Positions 56,884 to 64,000 of a stretch of DNA of 64,000 bases are shown piece by piece. The DNA comes from Domibacillus sp. DTU_2020_1001157_1_SI_ALB_TIR_016. GTDB taxonomy: Bacteria > Bacillota > Bacilli > Bacillales > Domibacillaceae. The position numbers were made by a program, and so were the translations under genes. The DNA lies in contig NZ_CP135439.1 in assembly GCF_032341995.1 (NCBI RefSeq), forward strand, positions 1,178,001 through 1,242,000, in the 5' to 3' direction. Each line of letters opens with the position of its first letter. Position 1 is the first letter of the stretch. The notes beneath the pieces are model-generated. The model saw only the letters and a program-made list of their open reading frames with translations, was not told the DNA's origin and made no database searches.

Positions 56884-58155
56884 ATGAACGGATTGATAAA
56901 CGATGCGATCTCCGAGATCGTCGACGGCAAACGGGTCATTGTGAAAAAGCCGGAGCTTTTGGCACCGGCCGGAACACTTGAAAAGCTGAAAATCGCCGTC
57001 CGTTACGGAGCGGATGCGGTATATATTGGCGGTCAGGAGTATGGCCTCCGCTCAAATGCCGGCAACTTTACATTTGAAGAAATGAAAGAAGGCGTTGAGT
57101 TTGCTAAAGCCTACGGAGCAAAAGTGTATGTAACGACCAACATTTTTGCACATAATGAAAACATCGACGGTCTTGAAGACTACTTGCGTGGAGTGGGTGA
57201 AGCTGGTGTTACAGGTATTATCGTAGCGGATCCGCTTATTATTGAAACATGCCGCCGTGTAGCGCCGAACGTGGAAGTTCACTTGAGCACACAGCAGTCT
57301 CTTTCAAACTGGCGTGCAGTGAAATACTGGAAAGATGAAGGTCTTGACCGTGTTGTTCTTGCCCGTGAAACAACTGGGGAAGAAATGCGCTTAATGAAAG
57401 AAAAAGTCGATATTGAAATTGAAACGTTTATTCACGGAGCGATGTGTATTGCTTATTCAGGCCGCTGCGTACTGAGTAACCATATGACTGCGCGCGACTC
57501 CAACCGTGGCGGCTGCTGTCAATCATGCCGCTGGGATTATAACCTGGTAGAGATGGAAGACGGTGTTGAAACAGCAATCACGCAGGAAGGCGATTCACCG
57601 TTTGCGATGAGTCCAAAAGATTTGCGTCTGCTGCAGTCTATTCCGGGACTGATTGAACTGGGCATTGACAGCTTAAAAATTGAAGGCCGCATGAAATCGA
57701 TTCACTACGTAGCAACAGTAGTCGGTGTATACCGGAAAGTAATTGACGCATACTGTGCAGACCCTGAAAACTTCACCATCAAAGATGAGTGGCTTGAAGA
57801 ACTGGAGAAGTGTGCTAACCGGCCGGCAGCACCAGCATTCTTTGCAGGAACACCAGGAGCTGACGAACAGCTTTTCGGCGTTCATGGCAAAAAAGCGTCC
57901 CACGATTTTACAGGTCTTGTTGTAGATTACGATGAAGAAACACAAATCGTTACACTACAGCAGCGTAATTTCTTCCGTCCAGGCGATACAGTGGAGTTTT
58001 TCGGGCCAAAGATGGAAACCTTCCAGCAAGTAATCGGCACGGTTATGGACGAAGACGGAAATGAACTGGATGCAGCGCGCCACCCGCTTCAAATTGTCCG
58101 TTTCAAAGTAGACCGTCCTGTTTCAAAAGATGATATGATGCGGAAAGGGCTGTGA
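56884..58155 (+). CDS. trhP2: tRNA hydroxylation protein TrhP2 (U32 family, YrrO)
   Basis: The 423-residue U32 protein begins with the barrel [30 protein letters not shown]. It holds the U32 signature [22 protein letters not shown] followed by [18 protein letters not shown], giving the Cys set thought to hold an Fe-S cluster. The C-terminal beta domain ([18 protein letters not shown]) is typical. It works with TrhP1 in 5-hydroxyuridine formation and is followed by udk with a 4-base GTGA junction. Confidence 0.9.
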   Translation: MNGLINDAISEIVDGKRVIVKKPELLAPAGTLEKLKIAVRYGADAVYIGGQEYGLRSNAGNFTFEEMKEGVEFAKAYGAKVYVTTNIFAHNENIDGLEDYLRGVGEAGVTGIIVADPLIIETCRRVAPNVEVHLSTQQSLSNWRAVKYWKDEGLDRVVLARETTGEEMRLMKEKVDIEIETFIHGAMCIAYSGRCVLSNHMTARDSNRGGCCQSCRWDYNLVEMEDGVETAITQEGDSPFAMSPKDLRLLQSIPGLIELGIDSLKIEGRMKSIHYVATVVGVYRKVIDAYCADPENFTIKDEWLEELEKCANRPAAPAFFAGTPGADEQLFGVHGKKASHDFTGLVVDYDEETQIVTLQQRNFFRPGDTVEFFGPKMETFQQVIGTVMDEDGNELDAARHPLQIVRFKVDRPVSKDDMMRKGL

Positions 58156-58160
58156 CATTG

Positions 58161-58796
58161 ATGAGTAAAAAGCCGATTGTCATCGGCGTCGCGGGCGGAT
58201 CAGGCTCTGGTAAAACCAGCGTTGCCCGTGCGATACATGATTATTTTCAAGATGGCTCGATTATGATGATCGAGCAGGATTACTATTATAAAGACCAATC
58301 ACATCTAACGCTTGAAGAGCGGTTACAAACAAATTACGACCATCCGCTTGCATTTGATAATGACCTGCTGATTGAACAGGTAAATGAGCTGATCAATGGA
58401 CGGCCTGTTCAAAAGCCGGTCTATGATTATGCACAGCACACGCGCTCTGAAGAAACAATTCCACTCGAGCCGAATGACGTGATTATTTTAGAAGGCATTC
58501 TAGTGCTTGAGGATGAGCGCCTGCGTGATTTAATGGACATAAAACTGTTTGTAGACACGGACGCGGATTTGCGGTTTATCCGCCGTCTGACGCGGGATAT
58601 AAAAGAGCGGGGTCGTTCGCTGGATTCTGTGATCGAACAGTATACAGAAGTTGTGCGGCCTATGCACAACCAGTTTATCGAGCCAACGAAGCGATATGCG
58701 GATGTGATTATCCCAATCGGCGGAGAAAACAAGGTAGCCATTGATTTATTAATTGCAAAAATACAAACAATTCTTGAACAAAAAGACATTTTATAG
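58161..58796 (+). CDS. udk: Uridine kinase
   Basis: Udk phosphorylates uridine and cytidine for salvage. The 211-residue P-loop kinase has GGSGSGKT at 12-19, [30 protein letters not shown] and [20 protein letters not shown] chose ATG 58161, which gives [13 protein letters not shown] and the same length as B. subtilis Udk; the upstream GTG and TTG would add three residues. It is the last gene of the trmR-trhP1-trhP2-udk operon. Confidence 0.95.
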   Translation: MSKKPIVIGVAGGSGSGKTSVARAIHDYFQDGSIMMIEQDYYYKDQSHLTLEERLQTNYDHPLAFDNDLLIEQVNELINGRPVQKPVYDYAQHTRSEETIPLEPNDVIILEGILVLEDERLRDLMDIKLFVDTDADLRFIRRLTRDIKERGRSLDSVIEQYTEVVRPMHNQFIEPTKRYADVIIPIGGENKVAIDLLIAKIQTILEQKDIL

Positions 58797-58831
58797 TATG
58801 TTTTTAGAAAACAGGCATACAATGGGAAAAA

Positions 58832-58866
58832 CGCGCGCCTTCTCTAAAGCAGAAGGGGCGCGCTCA
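58832..58866 (+). other. GC-rich hairpin between udk and greA
   Basis: GCGCGCCTTCT pairs with AGAAGG-CGCGC (two extra G), loop CTAAAGC. There is no adjacent T run (TCATATTT, then CTTTTTTT 15 bases on), so it is a poor terminator. It may be a udk 3' end or a greA leader structure. Confidence 0.5.
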
Positions 58867-58910
58867 TATTTAAGTGCTTTTTTTGGTGAACATTAAAGGA
58901 GTGGAAGAAG

Positions 58911-59387
58911 TTGTCGAACGAAAAAGTATACCCGATGACACGGGAAGGTAAAGAAAAACTGGAACAAGAGCTTGAACATTTAAAAACGGTTAAGCGTAAA
59001 GAAGTAGTGGAGCGCATTAAAATTGCCCGCAGCTTCGGCGACCTGTCAGAGAACTCTGAGTATGACTCAGCAAAAGAAGAGCAGGCGTTTGTAGAAGGCC
59101 GGATCGGCACAATTGAAACGATGATCCGCAATGCGAAAATTATTGAAGACAGTTCAATGAATGCAGACGAAGTATCGCTTGGCAGAACGGTTACATTCAT
59201 TGAACTTCCTGATGGCGAAGAAGAAAGCTATACAATTGTTGGCAGCGCGGAAGCGGATCCATTTGAAGGGAAAATTTCAAATGACTCTCCTATTGCCAAA
59301 AGCATGATCGGCAAACGCGTGGGTGACAAAGTGATTGTTCAAACACCTGCTGGTGAAATGAACGTAAAAATCGTTTCCATTGATTAA
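58911..59387 (+). CDS. greA: Transcription elongation factor GreA
   Basis: GreA rescues backtracked RNA polymerase by stimulating transcript cleavage. The 158 residues form the N-terminal coiled coil ([49 protein letters not shown], with the acidic tip residues DLSENSEYD) and a C-terminal FKBP-like domain ([35 protein letters not shown]). It starts with TTG after aaaggagtgg, as the length and homology require. Confidence 0.97.
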   Translation: MSNEKVYPMTREGKEKLEQELEHLKTVKRKEVVERIKIARSFGDLSENSEYDSAKEEQAFVEGRIGTIETMIRNAKIIEDSSMNADEVSLGRTVTFIELPDGEEESYTIVGSAEADPFEGKISNDSPIAKSMIGKRVGDKVIVQTPAGEMNVKIVSID

Positions 59388-59389
59388 CA

Positions 59390-59429
59390 TAAAAAAGCGC
59401 AAAAGGCGCAGGCCTTTTGCGCTTTTTTG
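59390..59429 (+). terminator. Terminator after greA
   Basis: AAAAAGCGCAAAAGGC / GCCTTTTGCGCTTTTT with a GCAG loop: one of the strongest in the window. Confidence 0.93.
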
Positions 59430-59459
59430 TGTAAAAACATTTATCCGTTAAACGAGACA

Positions 59460-59468
59460 TGTTAAAAT
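59460..59468 (+). promoter_or_regulatory. Extended -10 promoter of yrrS
   Basis: TGTTAAAAT (TG 59460-59461, TAAAAT 59463-59468); TTATCC 16 bases upstream could be the -35. Confidence 0.6.
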
Positions 59469-59494
59469 GAAAGCGGAATGAGGAGGAGAAGCAA

Positions 59495-60169
59495 ATGGAA
59501 CAATCGTCGCGTGCTCAGCGCAAAACGAAGCGGAGAAAAACAAACCGCATTTTAAATACAGCCATTGCGGTTGTGGTACTGCTTATTGTAATCGTTGGAT
59601 TTACCATCTTTGCCGGTGGAAATGACGAAGAAACAGCAGCGCCGGAAAAAGCGCAGGAAACAAAGCAGGAACAAACCACTGCCGTATCTGATGAAGAAAC
59701 AGAAAAAGAACAGGCTGCCGAAACGACAGAGGAACCGGCTGAAACAGACGAGCAGACTAAAGAAGAGAAAGCAGCAGAAAAGACAGAAGAGCAAACTGAA
59801 GACAAAACAGAAGATAAAGAAGAAGTAGTGGTTTCAGAAGGCACAGAACCAAATGTGGAACAAGATATCGTCGATCCAAACTGGGAAGGAGTAGGTACGG
59901 CTCAATCAGGAGAACATACCTCTTCATTCGAAACGGATTCAACAGACTGGCAGGAAAAGGAACAAGCCTTATCTTATGCAACAGGAATTCCACAAGAAAA
60001 CATGACCGTTTGGTATATTAGCGGAAATGGACCTCAAGCAGCGATCGGAACTGTTTCTCCCAAGTCAAACCAGGATGAAGCGTACCGCGTGTACATTGAA
60101 TGGGTAGACGGCGAGGGATGGAAGCCGACAAAAGTACAAAAGCTTGAAGAAAATGATAAAGGCCGCTAA
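59495..60169 (+). CDS. yrrS: YrrS-family membrane-anchored protein (DUF1510)
   Basis: The 224-residue protein has a very basic cytoplasmic start ([13 protein letters not shown]) and one membrane segment (about 20-40). A long Glu/Thr/Lys-rich low-complexity spacer (45-118) leads to a folded extracytoplasmic DUF1510 domain ([59 protein letters not shown]). B. subtilis yrrS lies in the same position next to greA and a penicillin-binding-protein gene that is missing here. The function is unknown, though a cell-wall role is plausible from topology. Confidence 0.87.
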   Translation: MEQSSRAQRKTKRRKTNRILNTAIAVVVLLIVIVGFTIFAGGNDEETAAPEKAQETKQEQTTAVSDEETEKEQAAETTEEPAETDEQTKEEKAAEKTEEQTEDKTEDKEEVVVSEGTEPNVEQDIVDPNWEGVGTAQSGEHTSSFETDSTDWQEKEQALSYATGIPQENMTVWYISGNGPQAAIGTVSPKSNQDEAYRVYIEWVDGEGWKPTKVQKLEENDKGR

Positions 60170-60197
60170 AAACCCGCTTTGCCGGCGGGTTTTTTTG
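60168..60197 (+). terminator. Terminator after yrrS
   Basis: AAACCCGC / GCGGGTTT with a TTTGCCG loop and seven T. Confidence 0.88.
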
Positions 60198-60222
60198 CGG
60201 AATTAAAAAAGGAGTGCAGCAG

Positions 60223-60927
60223 ATGAAAGCAGCGATTATTGGTGCAATGGAAGAAGAAGTAACCATTTTACGTGGTGAAATGAAAAACAAAGAAGTGAAA
60301 ATCATTGGCGGCAGCGAGTTTACAATCGGCGAGCTGCGCGGTGTTGAAACGGTTTTGCTTCGCTCAGGGATCGGTAAAGTAAACGCGGCGATGACAACAG
60401 CTGTTTTAATTCATGAATTCAAGCCGGATGTGTTAATTAATACGGGTTCTGCCGGCGGATTATCTCCCGAACTGCAGGTAGGAGATGTAGTCATTTCAAC
60501 TGAAGTCCGCCACCATGATGTGGACGTAACAGCTTTTGGCTATGAATACGGACAGGTGCCGCAGCTTCCAGCCGCTTTTACAGCTGATGAGAAACTGGTT
60601 GATATCGCGTTTCAAGCATCCGAAGAGGATACAGAGCTGAAAACGGTAAAAGGACTGATTGCGACAGGGGATTCGTTTATGAATGATCCGGCACGTGTAC
60701 AAGCGATTGCCGATATCTTCCCTGGCCTTCAGGCAGTTGAAATGGAAGCGGCCGCCATTGCGCAGGTAGCTCACCAGTTTAGTGTGCCGTTTGTAGTCAT
60801 CCGGGCACTTTCTGATATTGCAGGAAAAGAATCGAATATTTCGTTTGAACAATTTTTGCCGAAAGCCGGGCTTCACTCCGCTAACCTTGTGATGAAAATC
60901 GTCGAGCAGCTTCAAGAGGAGAAATAA
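60223..60927 (+). CDS. mtnN: 5'-Methylthioadenosine/S-adenosylhomocysteine nucleosidase
   Basis: MtnN splits SAH and MTA, by-products of SAM use, releasing adenine. The 234-residue enzyme starts [15 protein letters not shown] (catalytic Glu). It has [53 protein letters not shown] with the catalytic Asp, and a typical length. In B. subtilis it is followed by the methionine-to-cysteine genes mccA and mccB and preceded by yrrT; none of these is here. The ATG at 60223 follows aaaaggagtgcagcag. Confidence 0.97.
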   Translation: MKAAIIGAMEEEVTILRGEMKNKEVKIIGGSEFTIGELRGVETVLLRSGIGKVNAAMTTAVLIHEFKPDVLINTGSAGGLSPELQVGDVVISTEVRHHDVDVTAFGYEYGQVPQLPAAFTADEKLVDIAFQASEEDTELKTVKGLIATGDSFMNDPARVQAIADIFPGLQAVEMEAAAIAQVAHQFSVPFVVIRALSDIAGKESNISFEQFLPKAGLHSANLVMKIVEQLQEEK

Positions 60928-61003
60928 TCCAATACAAAAAGCATCTTTTATGATAAAGTATTCGTAAGAAACAAGGCGGATGAAAAGGGAGAGATGTCAC
61001 AAA

Positions 61004-61075
61004 ATGATTATGATGATTATGGGGCTTCTTTTAGCTACAGTGACAGGTGTTATGATCTCTGTTTCAATCGATTGA
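61004..61075 (+). CDS. Possible 23-residue hydrophobic membrane peptide, convergent with sigK
   Basis: ATG 61004 to TGA 61075 encodes a very hydrophobic peptide: five Met/Ile residues, then [17 protein letters not shown]. It could span a membrane once. A plausible ribosome-binding site (AAGGGAGAGA) ends about 10 bases upstream, and a terminator follows at 61090. Small membrane peptides of this size are common in sporulating bacilli, but I cannot assign a family. The last 12 bases overlap the sigK end. Expression is unproven. Confidence 0.45.
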   Translation: MIMMIMGLLLATVTGVMISVSID

Positions 61076-61822
61076 GGAAAAGTGATTTGAAGGGTGCTCC
61101 AGATCTTTTGGAGCCCTTTTTTGTTTTGCTTGAAGACGCTTAAATTCCTGCATCATTTTAGCAAGGGCTCTTTTTTCAATTCGGGAAACATAGCTTCTGG
61201 AAATGTTCATTTTGGCCGCAATTTCACGCTGCGTTTCATCTTGATCATTCGTTAAGCCATAGCGGGCAGCGATTACGGACAGTTCTCGTTCATCAAGAAC
61301 AGAGAGGCACTTTTTCATTTGTTCAATGTCCATTTGAAGGGAGAGGCGGCCTGCGACGTCTTCGTCTTCCGTTTTAAGTAAATCAAGAAGACTGATTTCA
61401 TTTCCTTCTTTGTCGCGGCCGACTGGATCATAAAGTGATACGTCCTTCTTCGTTTTCTTTAAGGAGCGGAAGTGCATCAGAATCTCATTTTCTATACATC
61501 TTGCCGCATAAGTGGCAAGCTTAGTTCCTTTTTTCCCGGAGTAGCTTTCGATGCCTTTGATCAGGCCGATGGTCCCGATAGAAATCAAGTCTTCTGTATC
61601 GTGATGGGTTTTCTCGAATTTTTTCACAATATGGGCTACTAAACGGAGATTATGCTCGATCAGCTTGGCACGGGCATTGCGGTCTCCCTGTTCATGAAGC
61701 GCCAGGTACTTTCGTTCGTCTTCCGCACTCAGCGGCTGAGGAAACGCATTATGCTTTACATAAGAGACGAAAAAAACCGCTTCCTTCAACAAAAAAGAGA
61801 GAGCGGCTGCTAGTTCAATCAT
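61064..61822 (-). CDS. sigK: Sporulation sigma factor pro-sigma-K (uninterrupted)
   Basis: The full-length 252-residue late mother-cell sigma factor is in one piece. The N-terminal 20 residues ([20 protein letters not shown]) are the pro-sequence; cleavage before Tyr21 would give [12 protein letters not shown], as in B. subtilis. Then follow regions 2 ([53 protein letters not shown]) and 4 ([27 protein letters not shown]). The protease SpoIVFB is encoded at 712-1533. No skin-type prophage element splits it. The ATG at 61822 follows aaaggaggga. An ATA-rich upstream region overlapping the sda stop may hold a sigma-E promoter, but the match is weak. Confidence 0.96.
   Translation of the reverse strand: MIELAAALSFLLKEAVFFVSYVKHNAFPQPLSAEDERKYLALHEQGDRNARAKLIEHNLRLVAHIVKKFEKTHHDTEDLISIGTIGLIKGIESYSGKKGTKLATYAARCIENEILMHFRSLKKTKKDVSLYDPVGRDKEGNEISLLDLLKTEDEDVAGRLSLQMDIEQMKKCLSVLDERELSVIAARYGLTNDQDETQREIAAKMNISRSYVSRIEKRALAKMMQEFKRLQAKQKRAPKDLEHPSNHFSSID
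61090..61127 (+). terminator. Plus-strand terminator lying inside the sigK 3' end
   Basis: GGGTGCTCC / GGAGC-CC with an AGATCTTTT loop and TTTTTTGTTTT. It would end transcripts from mtnN and the small ORF within the antisense strand of sigK codons. Confidence 0.75.
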
Positions 61823-61866
61823 GATGATCCCTCCTTTATAGGCATCATATTCGAAGGGGGAGACGG

Positions 61867-62010
61867 CTATTCCTTTTTGGATCTTTTTTGCGACTGGATT
61901 TCCCGCCGCTTCATTTCTTTTTCTATCAAAGCTAGAAAGTCATCATTTAATTTTAGTTTTGTCGCTTTTTTATAAGAAGAAAGAAGTAAGTGATCGGATA
62001 ATGAGTGCAT
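61867..62010 (-). CDS. sda: Sporulation checkpoint inhibitor Sda
   Basis: The 47-residue protein reads [19 protein letters not shown] then [19 protein letters not shown] and a basic tail. It matches B. subtilis Sda (LSDELLIESYFKATEMNLN, RDFIELIENEIKRRS) along its helical hairpin. Sda binds the histidine kinase KinA and blocks the phosphorelay when replication is disturbed or just begun. The ATG at 62010 has a good ribosome-binding site (ttggagatgac). It is divergent from yqeG, and its upstream region carries several DnaA boxes, as known for B. subtilis sda. Confidence 0.92.
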   Translation of the reverse strand: MHSLSDHLLLSSYKKATKLKLNDDFLALIEKEMKRREIQSQKRSKKE

Positions 62011-62050
62011 AGTCTGTCATCTCCAATGTCATTGATTAATTATTTTTTTC

Positions 62051-62079
62051 AGTTTAACAAAAAAAACCATTAAGAACAA
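62051..62079 (-). promoter_or_regulatory. Promoter of sda
   Basis: Minus strand: TTGTTC (complement of 62074-62079), 17-base spacer, TAAACT (complement of 62051-62056) with a TG extension (TGTTAAACT). Confidence 0.75.
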
Positions 62080-62087
62080 TTGTTCTT
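62072..62087. promoter_or_regulatory. Perfect 16-bp palindrome over the sda -35 (possible LexA-type operator)
   Basis: AAGAACAATTGTTCTT is a perfect inverted repeat. Its GAACNNNNGTTC core fits the spacing of the Bacillus LexA box (CGAACRNRYGTTYC), but the outer C/G is A/T. It covers the sda -35 box, a good position for repression. Inference from pattern only. Confidence 0.45.
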
Positions 62088-62197
62088 TTTTCCACAGGAT
62101 ACAGTGGATAAGTGAGGATAACAAGTAGAATAACTAGATTAAACCCTTGAAACAGCTGTGTTAATTTGTGAATAAGGTTATCCACAGAGTAGGATAA
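62088..62197. promoter_or_regulatory. DnaA-box cluster between sda and yqeG
   Basis: One perfect box TTATCCACA at 62178-62186, and near-matches TTTTCCACA (62088-62096), TTATCCACT (complement of 62103-62111), TTATCCTCA (complement of 62113-62121), TTATTCACA (complement of 62167-62175) and TTATCCTAC (complement of 62189-62197). B. subtilis sda is controlled by DnaA through such boxes. It is not an origin: there is no dnaA/dnaN context. Confidence 0.8.
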
Positions 62198-62236
62198 TGA
62201 GAAATATGTCGAAAAGTTTTTGTTCTTAATATTACT

Positions 62237-62265
62237 TTGTCACATATCGAAAAATCGGCTATGAT
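62237..62265 (+). promoter_or_regulatory. Promoter of yqeG-yqeH
   Basis: TTGTCA (62237-62242), 17-base spacer, TATGAT (62260-62265). Confidence 0.83.
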
Positions 62266-62298
62266 AGGAGAAGCAAACGAATAGTAGAGGTGTACATT

Positions 62299-62823
62299 GT
62301 GCTGAAATTATTTTTGCCAAATGAGCAGGTAAGAAGTGTACTTGAAATCCAGCCAGAGCGCTTGAAACAAAAAGGAATTAAAGCGATCATAACCGATCTT
62401 GATAATACACTCGTTGCCTGGGACAGACCAGATGCAACACCCGAGCTTTTAACTTGGTTTCAAAAAATGCGGGAAGCGGGCATTAAAGTACTGATTGTAT
62501 CAAACAATAACCAAAAGCGGGTCAGCACGTTTTCAACGCCGCTCGATCTGCCGTTTATTTTTGAAGCGAGAAAGCCGATGGGGCGTGCTTTCAGAAAAGC
62601 CATCAAGCTTTTAAGCGTACGAAAAGAAGAAACCGTCGTAATCGGGGACCAGCTGCTGACAGACGTATTTGGCGGGAACCGAAGCGGGATTTATACAATT
62701 TTGGTCATTCCCATTGCAGCGACTGATGGATTTTGGACGCGCATTAATCGGAAAATAGAAAGAAGACTCATGACTTTTTTCCAGCGTAAAGGAATGATTC
62801 AATGGGAGGAACGAAATCAATGA
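62299..62823 (+). CDS. yqeG: HAD-superfamily phosphatase YqeG
   Basis: The 174-residue HAD IIIA phosphatase has KAIITDLDNTLVAWDRPDATPE (nucleophile and acid Asp), IVSNNNQKRV (motif II), KPMGRAFRKA (motif III Lys) and VVIGDQLLTDVFGGNRSG (motif IV). Close relatives of this fold dephosphorylate phosphatidylglycerophosphate, but the bacterial YqeG substrate is not established. I chose GTG 62299 (MLKLFLPNEQV), 6-7 bases after gaggtg; GTG 62290 lies inside that site. It overlaps yqeH by 4 bases. Confidence 0.94.
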   Translation: MLKLFLPNEQVRSVLEIQPERLKQKGIKAIITDLDNTLVAWDRPDATPELLTWFQKMREAGIKVLIVSNNNQKRVSTFSTPLDLPFIFEARKPMGRAFRKAIKLLSVRKEETVVIGDQLLTDVFGGNRSGIYTILVIPIAATDGFWTRINRKIERRLMTFFQRKGMIQWEERNQ

Positions 62824-63917
62824 ACGAAGTAATTACGTGTGATGGCTGTGGGGTCGTCATTCAAACAGGAGACCCGGCTGCGCTTGGTTACGCACCGGCT
62901 GCTGCACTGGACAAAGAAACCGTTGTCTGCAAACGGTGCTTTCGCTTAAAGCATTATAATGAAGTACAGGACGTAGAACTGACCGACGATGACTTTTTAA
63001 AAATCTTGAACACAATCGGTGAGACGGATTCATTAATCGTTAAAATCGTGGATATCTTCGATTTTAATGGAAGCTGGCTTCCGGGCTTGCATCGCTTTGC
63101 TGGTAAAAACCCCGTCCTGCTTATTGGGAATAAATCGGATTTGCTGCCGAAATCCGTGAAAAAGGAACGGGTTATCCATTGGATGCGCCACGAAGCAAGC
63201 CAGCTTGGGTTAAAACCAATTGAGGTGCTTTTAACAAGTGCTTCAGAAGGAAAAGCGATCCGCGATGCGGCGGATGCCATCGAGCATTATCGGAACGGAA
63301 AAGATGTATACGTAGTCGGCTGTACAAATGTCGGGAAGTCTACATTTATTAACCGAATCATTCAGGAAATTACAGGAGAAGGAGATATTATTACGACGTC
63401 TCATTTCCCGGGTACGACATTGGATATGATTGAAATTCCGCTTTCTGACGGCCATGCGCTTGTAGACACGCCGGGAATTATCAATCGTCATCAAATGGCG
63501 CACTTTGTTGATAAAGAAAACTTAAAGTTTTTACTGCCAAAAAAAGAAATTAAACCAAAAGTCTTTCAGTTGAATGAAGAGCAAACACTATTCTTTGGTG
63601 GATTAGCCCGCTTTGACTATCTTTCAGGCGGCCGGCGCTCTTTTATATGCCATCTTTCTAATGAAATCGACATTCACCGTACGAAGCTCGAAAAAGCAGA
63701 TGCTTTGTACGAAAACCATGCCGGGGAGCTACTGAAGCCAGCGGGGCATGGCGGAGCGCCGCTTGACCTTGTTCGTCAGGAATGGACAATTAAAGAAGCG
63801 AAAACAGATATTGTTTTCTCGGGGCTCGGCTGGATTACCGTTAACGAGCCAGGTGCAAAAGTAGCAGCTTACGTACCAAAAGGGGCTGCTGTAACACTGC
63901 GCAAGTCGTTAATTTAA
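62820..63917 (+). CDS. yqeH: Ribosome-assembly GTPase YqeH
   Basis: This circularly permuted GTPase of 365 residues is needed for 30S subunit maturation. An N-terminal zinc finger (CDGCGVVIQTGDP to VCKRCFRLKHY) comes first. The G motifs follow in permuted order: NKSD (G4) near residue 107, then GCTNVGKST (G1), PGTTLD (G2) and DTPG (G3). A C-terminal RNA-interacting domain ends the protein. The ATG at 62820 follows gggaggaacg. It is coupled to yqeG and followed by aroE. Confidence 0.97.
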   Translation: MNEVITCDGCGVVIQTGDPAALGYAPAAALDKETVVCKRCFRLKHYNEVQDVELTDDDFLKILNTIGETDSLIVKIVDIFDFNGSWLPGLHRFAGKNPVLLIGNKSDLLPKSVKKERVIHWMRHEASQLGLKPIEVLLTSASEGKAIRDAADAIEHYRNGKDVYVVGCTNVGKSTFINRIIQEITGEGDIITTSHFPGTTLDMIEIPLSDGHALVDTPGIINRHQMAHFVDKENLKFLLPKKEIKPKVFQLNEEQTLFFGGLARFDYLSGGRRSFICHLSNEIDIHRTKLEKADALYENHAGELLKPAGHGGAPLDLVRQEWTIKEAKTDIVFSGLGWITVNEPGAKVAAYVPKGAAVTLRKSLI

Positions 63918-63934
63918 AAAGTGGGGGTTGTCGC

Positions 63935-64000
63935 GTGAAAAAGCTATACGGGGTTATAGGCGATCCAATTGGCCATTCTATGTCGCCTGATATGCATAAC
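63935..64000 (+). CDS. aroE: Shikimate dehydrogenase, first 22 residues (3' partial)
   Basis: GTG 63935, behind gtgggggttg, opens a frame reading KKLYGVIGDPIGHSMSPDMHN, the canonical N-terminal shikimate-binding motif of AroE (GxPIxHSxSPxxHN). It reduces 3-dehydroshikimate in aromatic amino-acid synthesis. The rest is outside the window. Order yqeG-yqeH-aroE agrees with B. subtilis. Confidence 0.93.
   Translation, partial: MKKLYGVIGDPIGHSMSPDMHN

Noticed and set aside
59515..59993. Antisense frames opposite yrrS rich in Ser/Phe/Leu.
   Set aside because: They mirror the Glu/Lys/Thr repeats of yrrS and have no ribosome-binding sites.
60994..61143. Alternative frame from ATG 60994 (about 49 codons) overlapping the 23-codon ORF.
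   Set aside because: It crosses the plus-strand terminator at 61090-61127 and has an unusual composition; if translated at all, the ATG at 61004 is better spaced from the ribosome-binding site.
62088..62197. DnaA-box cluster considered as a replication origin.
   Set aside because: No dnaA, dnaN, rpmH or gidA-type context, no long AT-rich unwinding repeat; the position upstream of sda explains the boxes.

Overview
The window is a 64 kb stretch of core chromosome from an endospore-forming, low-to-moderate GC Bacillota, almost certainly family Bacillaceae. The basis is gene order: it runs in the same sequence as the Bacillus subtilis block from minD-spoIVFAB to yqeH-aroE, and it carries spo0B, safA, spoVB, sigK, sda and the spoIVF genes. 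The genus cannot be fixed from this sequence alone. There are no rRNA or tRNA genes, insertion sequences, prophage or CRISPR array. The window opens inside minD and closes 22 codons into aroE.

Layout. 1-6.0 kb: minD end, spoIVFA-spoIVFB, rplU-prp-rpmA behind an L21 leader, spo0B-obg-pheB-pheA. 6.0-11.3 kb: NAD synthesis, with niaR-nifS divergent from nadBCA around a NiaR operator. 11.3-12.1 kb: safA with a sporulation promoter. 12.1-15.9 kb: fruRKA operon, absent from this place in B. subtilis. 15.9-21.2 kb: a HemD-like gene, then ruvAB-yrzS-queA-tgt-yajC. 21.2-25.6 kb: spoVB (minus strand), comN, secDF. 25.6-30.5 kb: accessory island with a GlnK/GlnL-type two-component system, a divergent glutamate/dicarboxylate symporter and a C45 Ntn-hydrolase. 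30.5-40.0 kb: yrvD, recJ, apt, relA, dtd, T-box, hisS, aspS. 40.1-42.5 kb: 6S RNA, tcdA and an EAL-HDOD protein. 42.5-49.9 kb: rarA, cymR, iscS, mnmA, yrrB, recD2 and a small zinc-ribbon gene. 50-53.9 kb: T-box, alaS, ireB, ruvX, yrzB. 54-61 kb: mltG, trmR, trhP1, trhP2, udk, greA, yrrS, mtnN and a tiny hydrophobic ORF. 61-64 kb: an uninterrupted sigK, a 47-codon sda gene (too short for most ORF callers), yqeG, yqeH and the start of aroE.

How the genes fit together. Several modules are complete here. Prp and its substrate L27 (with the cleavable N-terminus) are adjacent. SpoIVFB and its substrate pro-sigma-K, with a 20-residue pro-sequence, lie at opposite ends of the window. NifS probably supplies the NadA Fe-S cluster. 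IscS hands sulfur to MnmA. TrhP1/TrhP2 and TrmR make 5-methoxyuridine at the tRNA wobble position, beside QueA/Tgt (queuosine), MnmA, TcdA and Dtd, so tRNA quality and modification is a strong theme.

Most of the window is well-described biology, and I found no convincing wholly new system. The observations most worth following are: (i) three TTTTGT-like repeats with exact 4-nt spacers at the symporter promoter, matching the remembered GlnL operator; (ii) the sda-yqeG intergenic region, with a DnaA-box cluster, a palindrome resembling a LexA box and an inverted repeat at both divergent promoters; (iii) a drastically shortened SpoIVFA; (iv) promoter-then-terminator leaders before secDF and trmR; (v) a likely ATT start codon in the sensor kinase; (vi) the 23-codon ORF convergent with sigK. 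Names rest on recognised sequence similarity and gene order; no database search was run.
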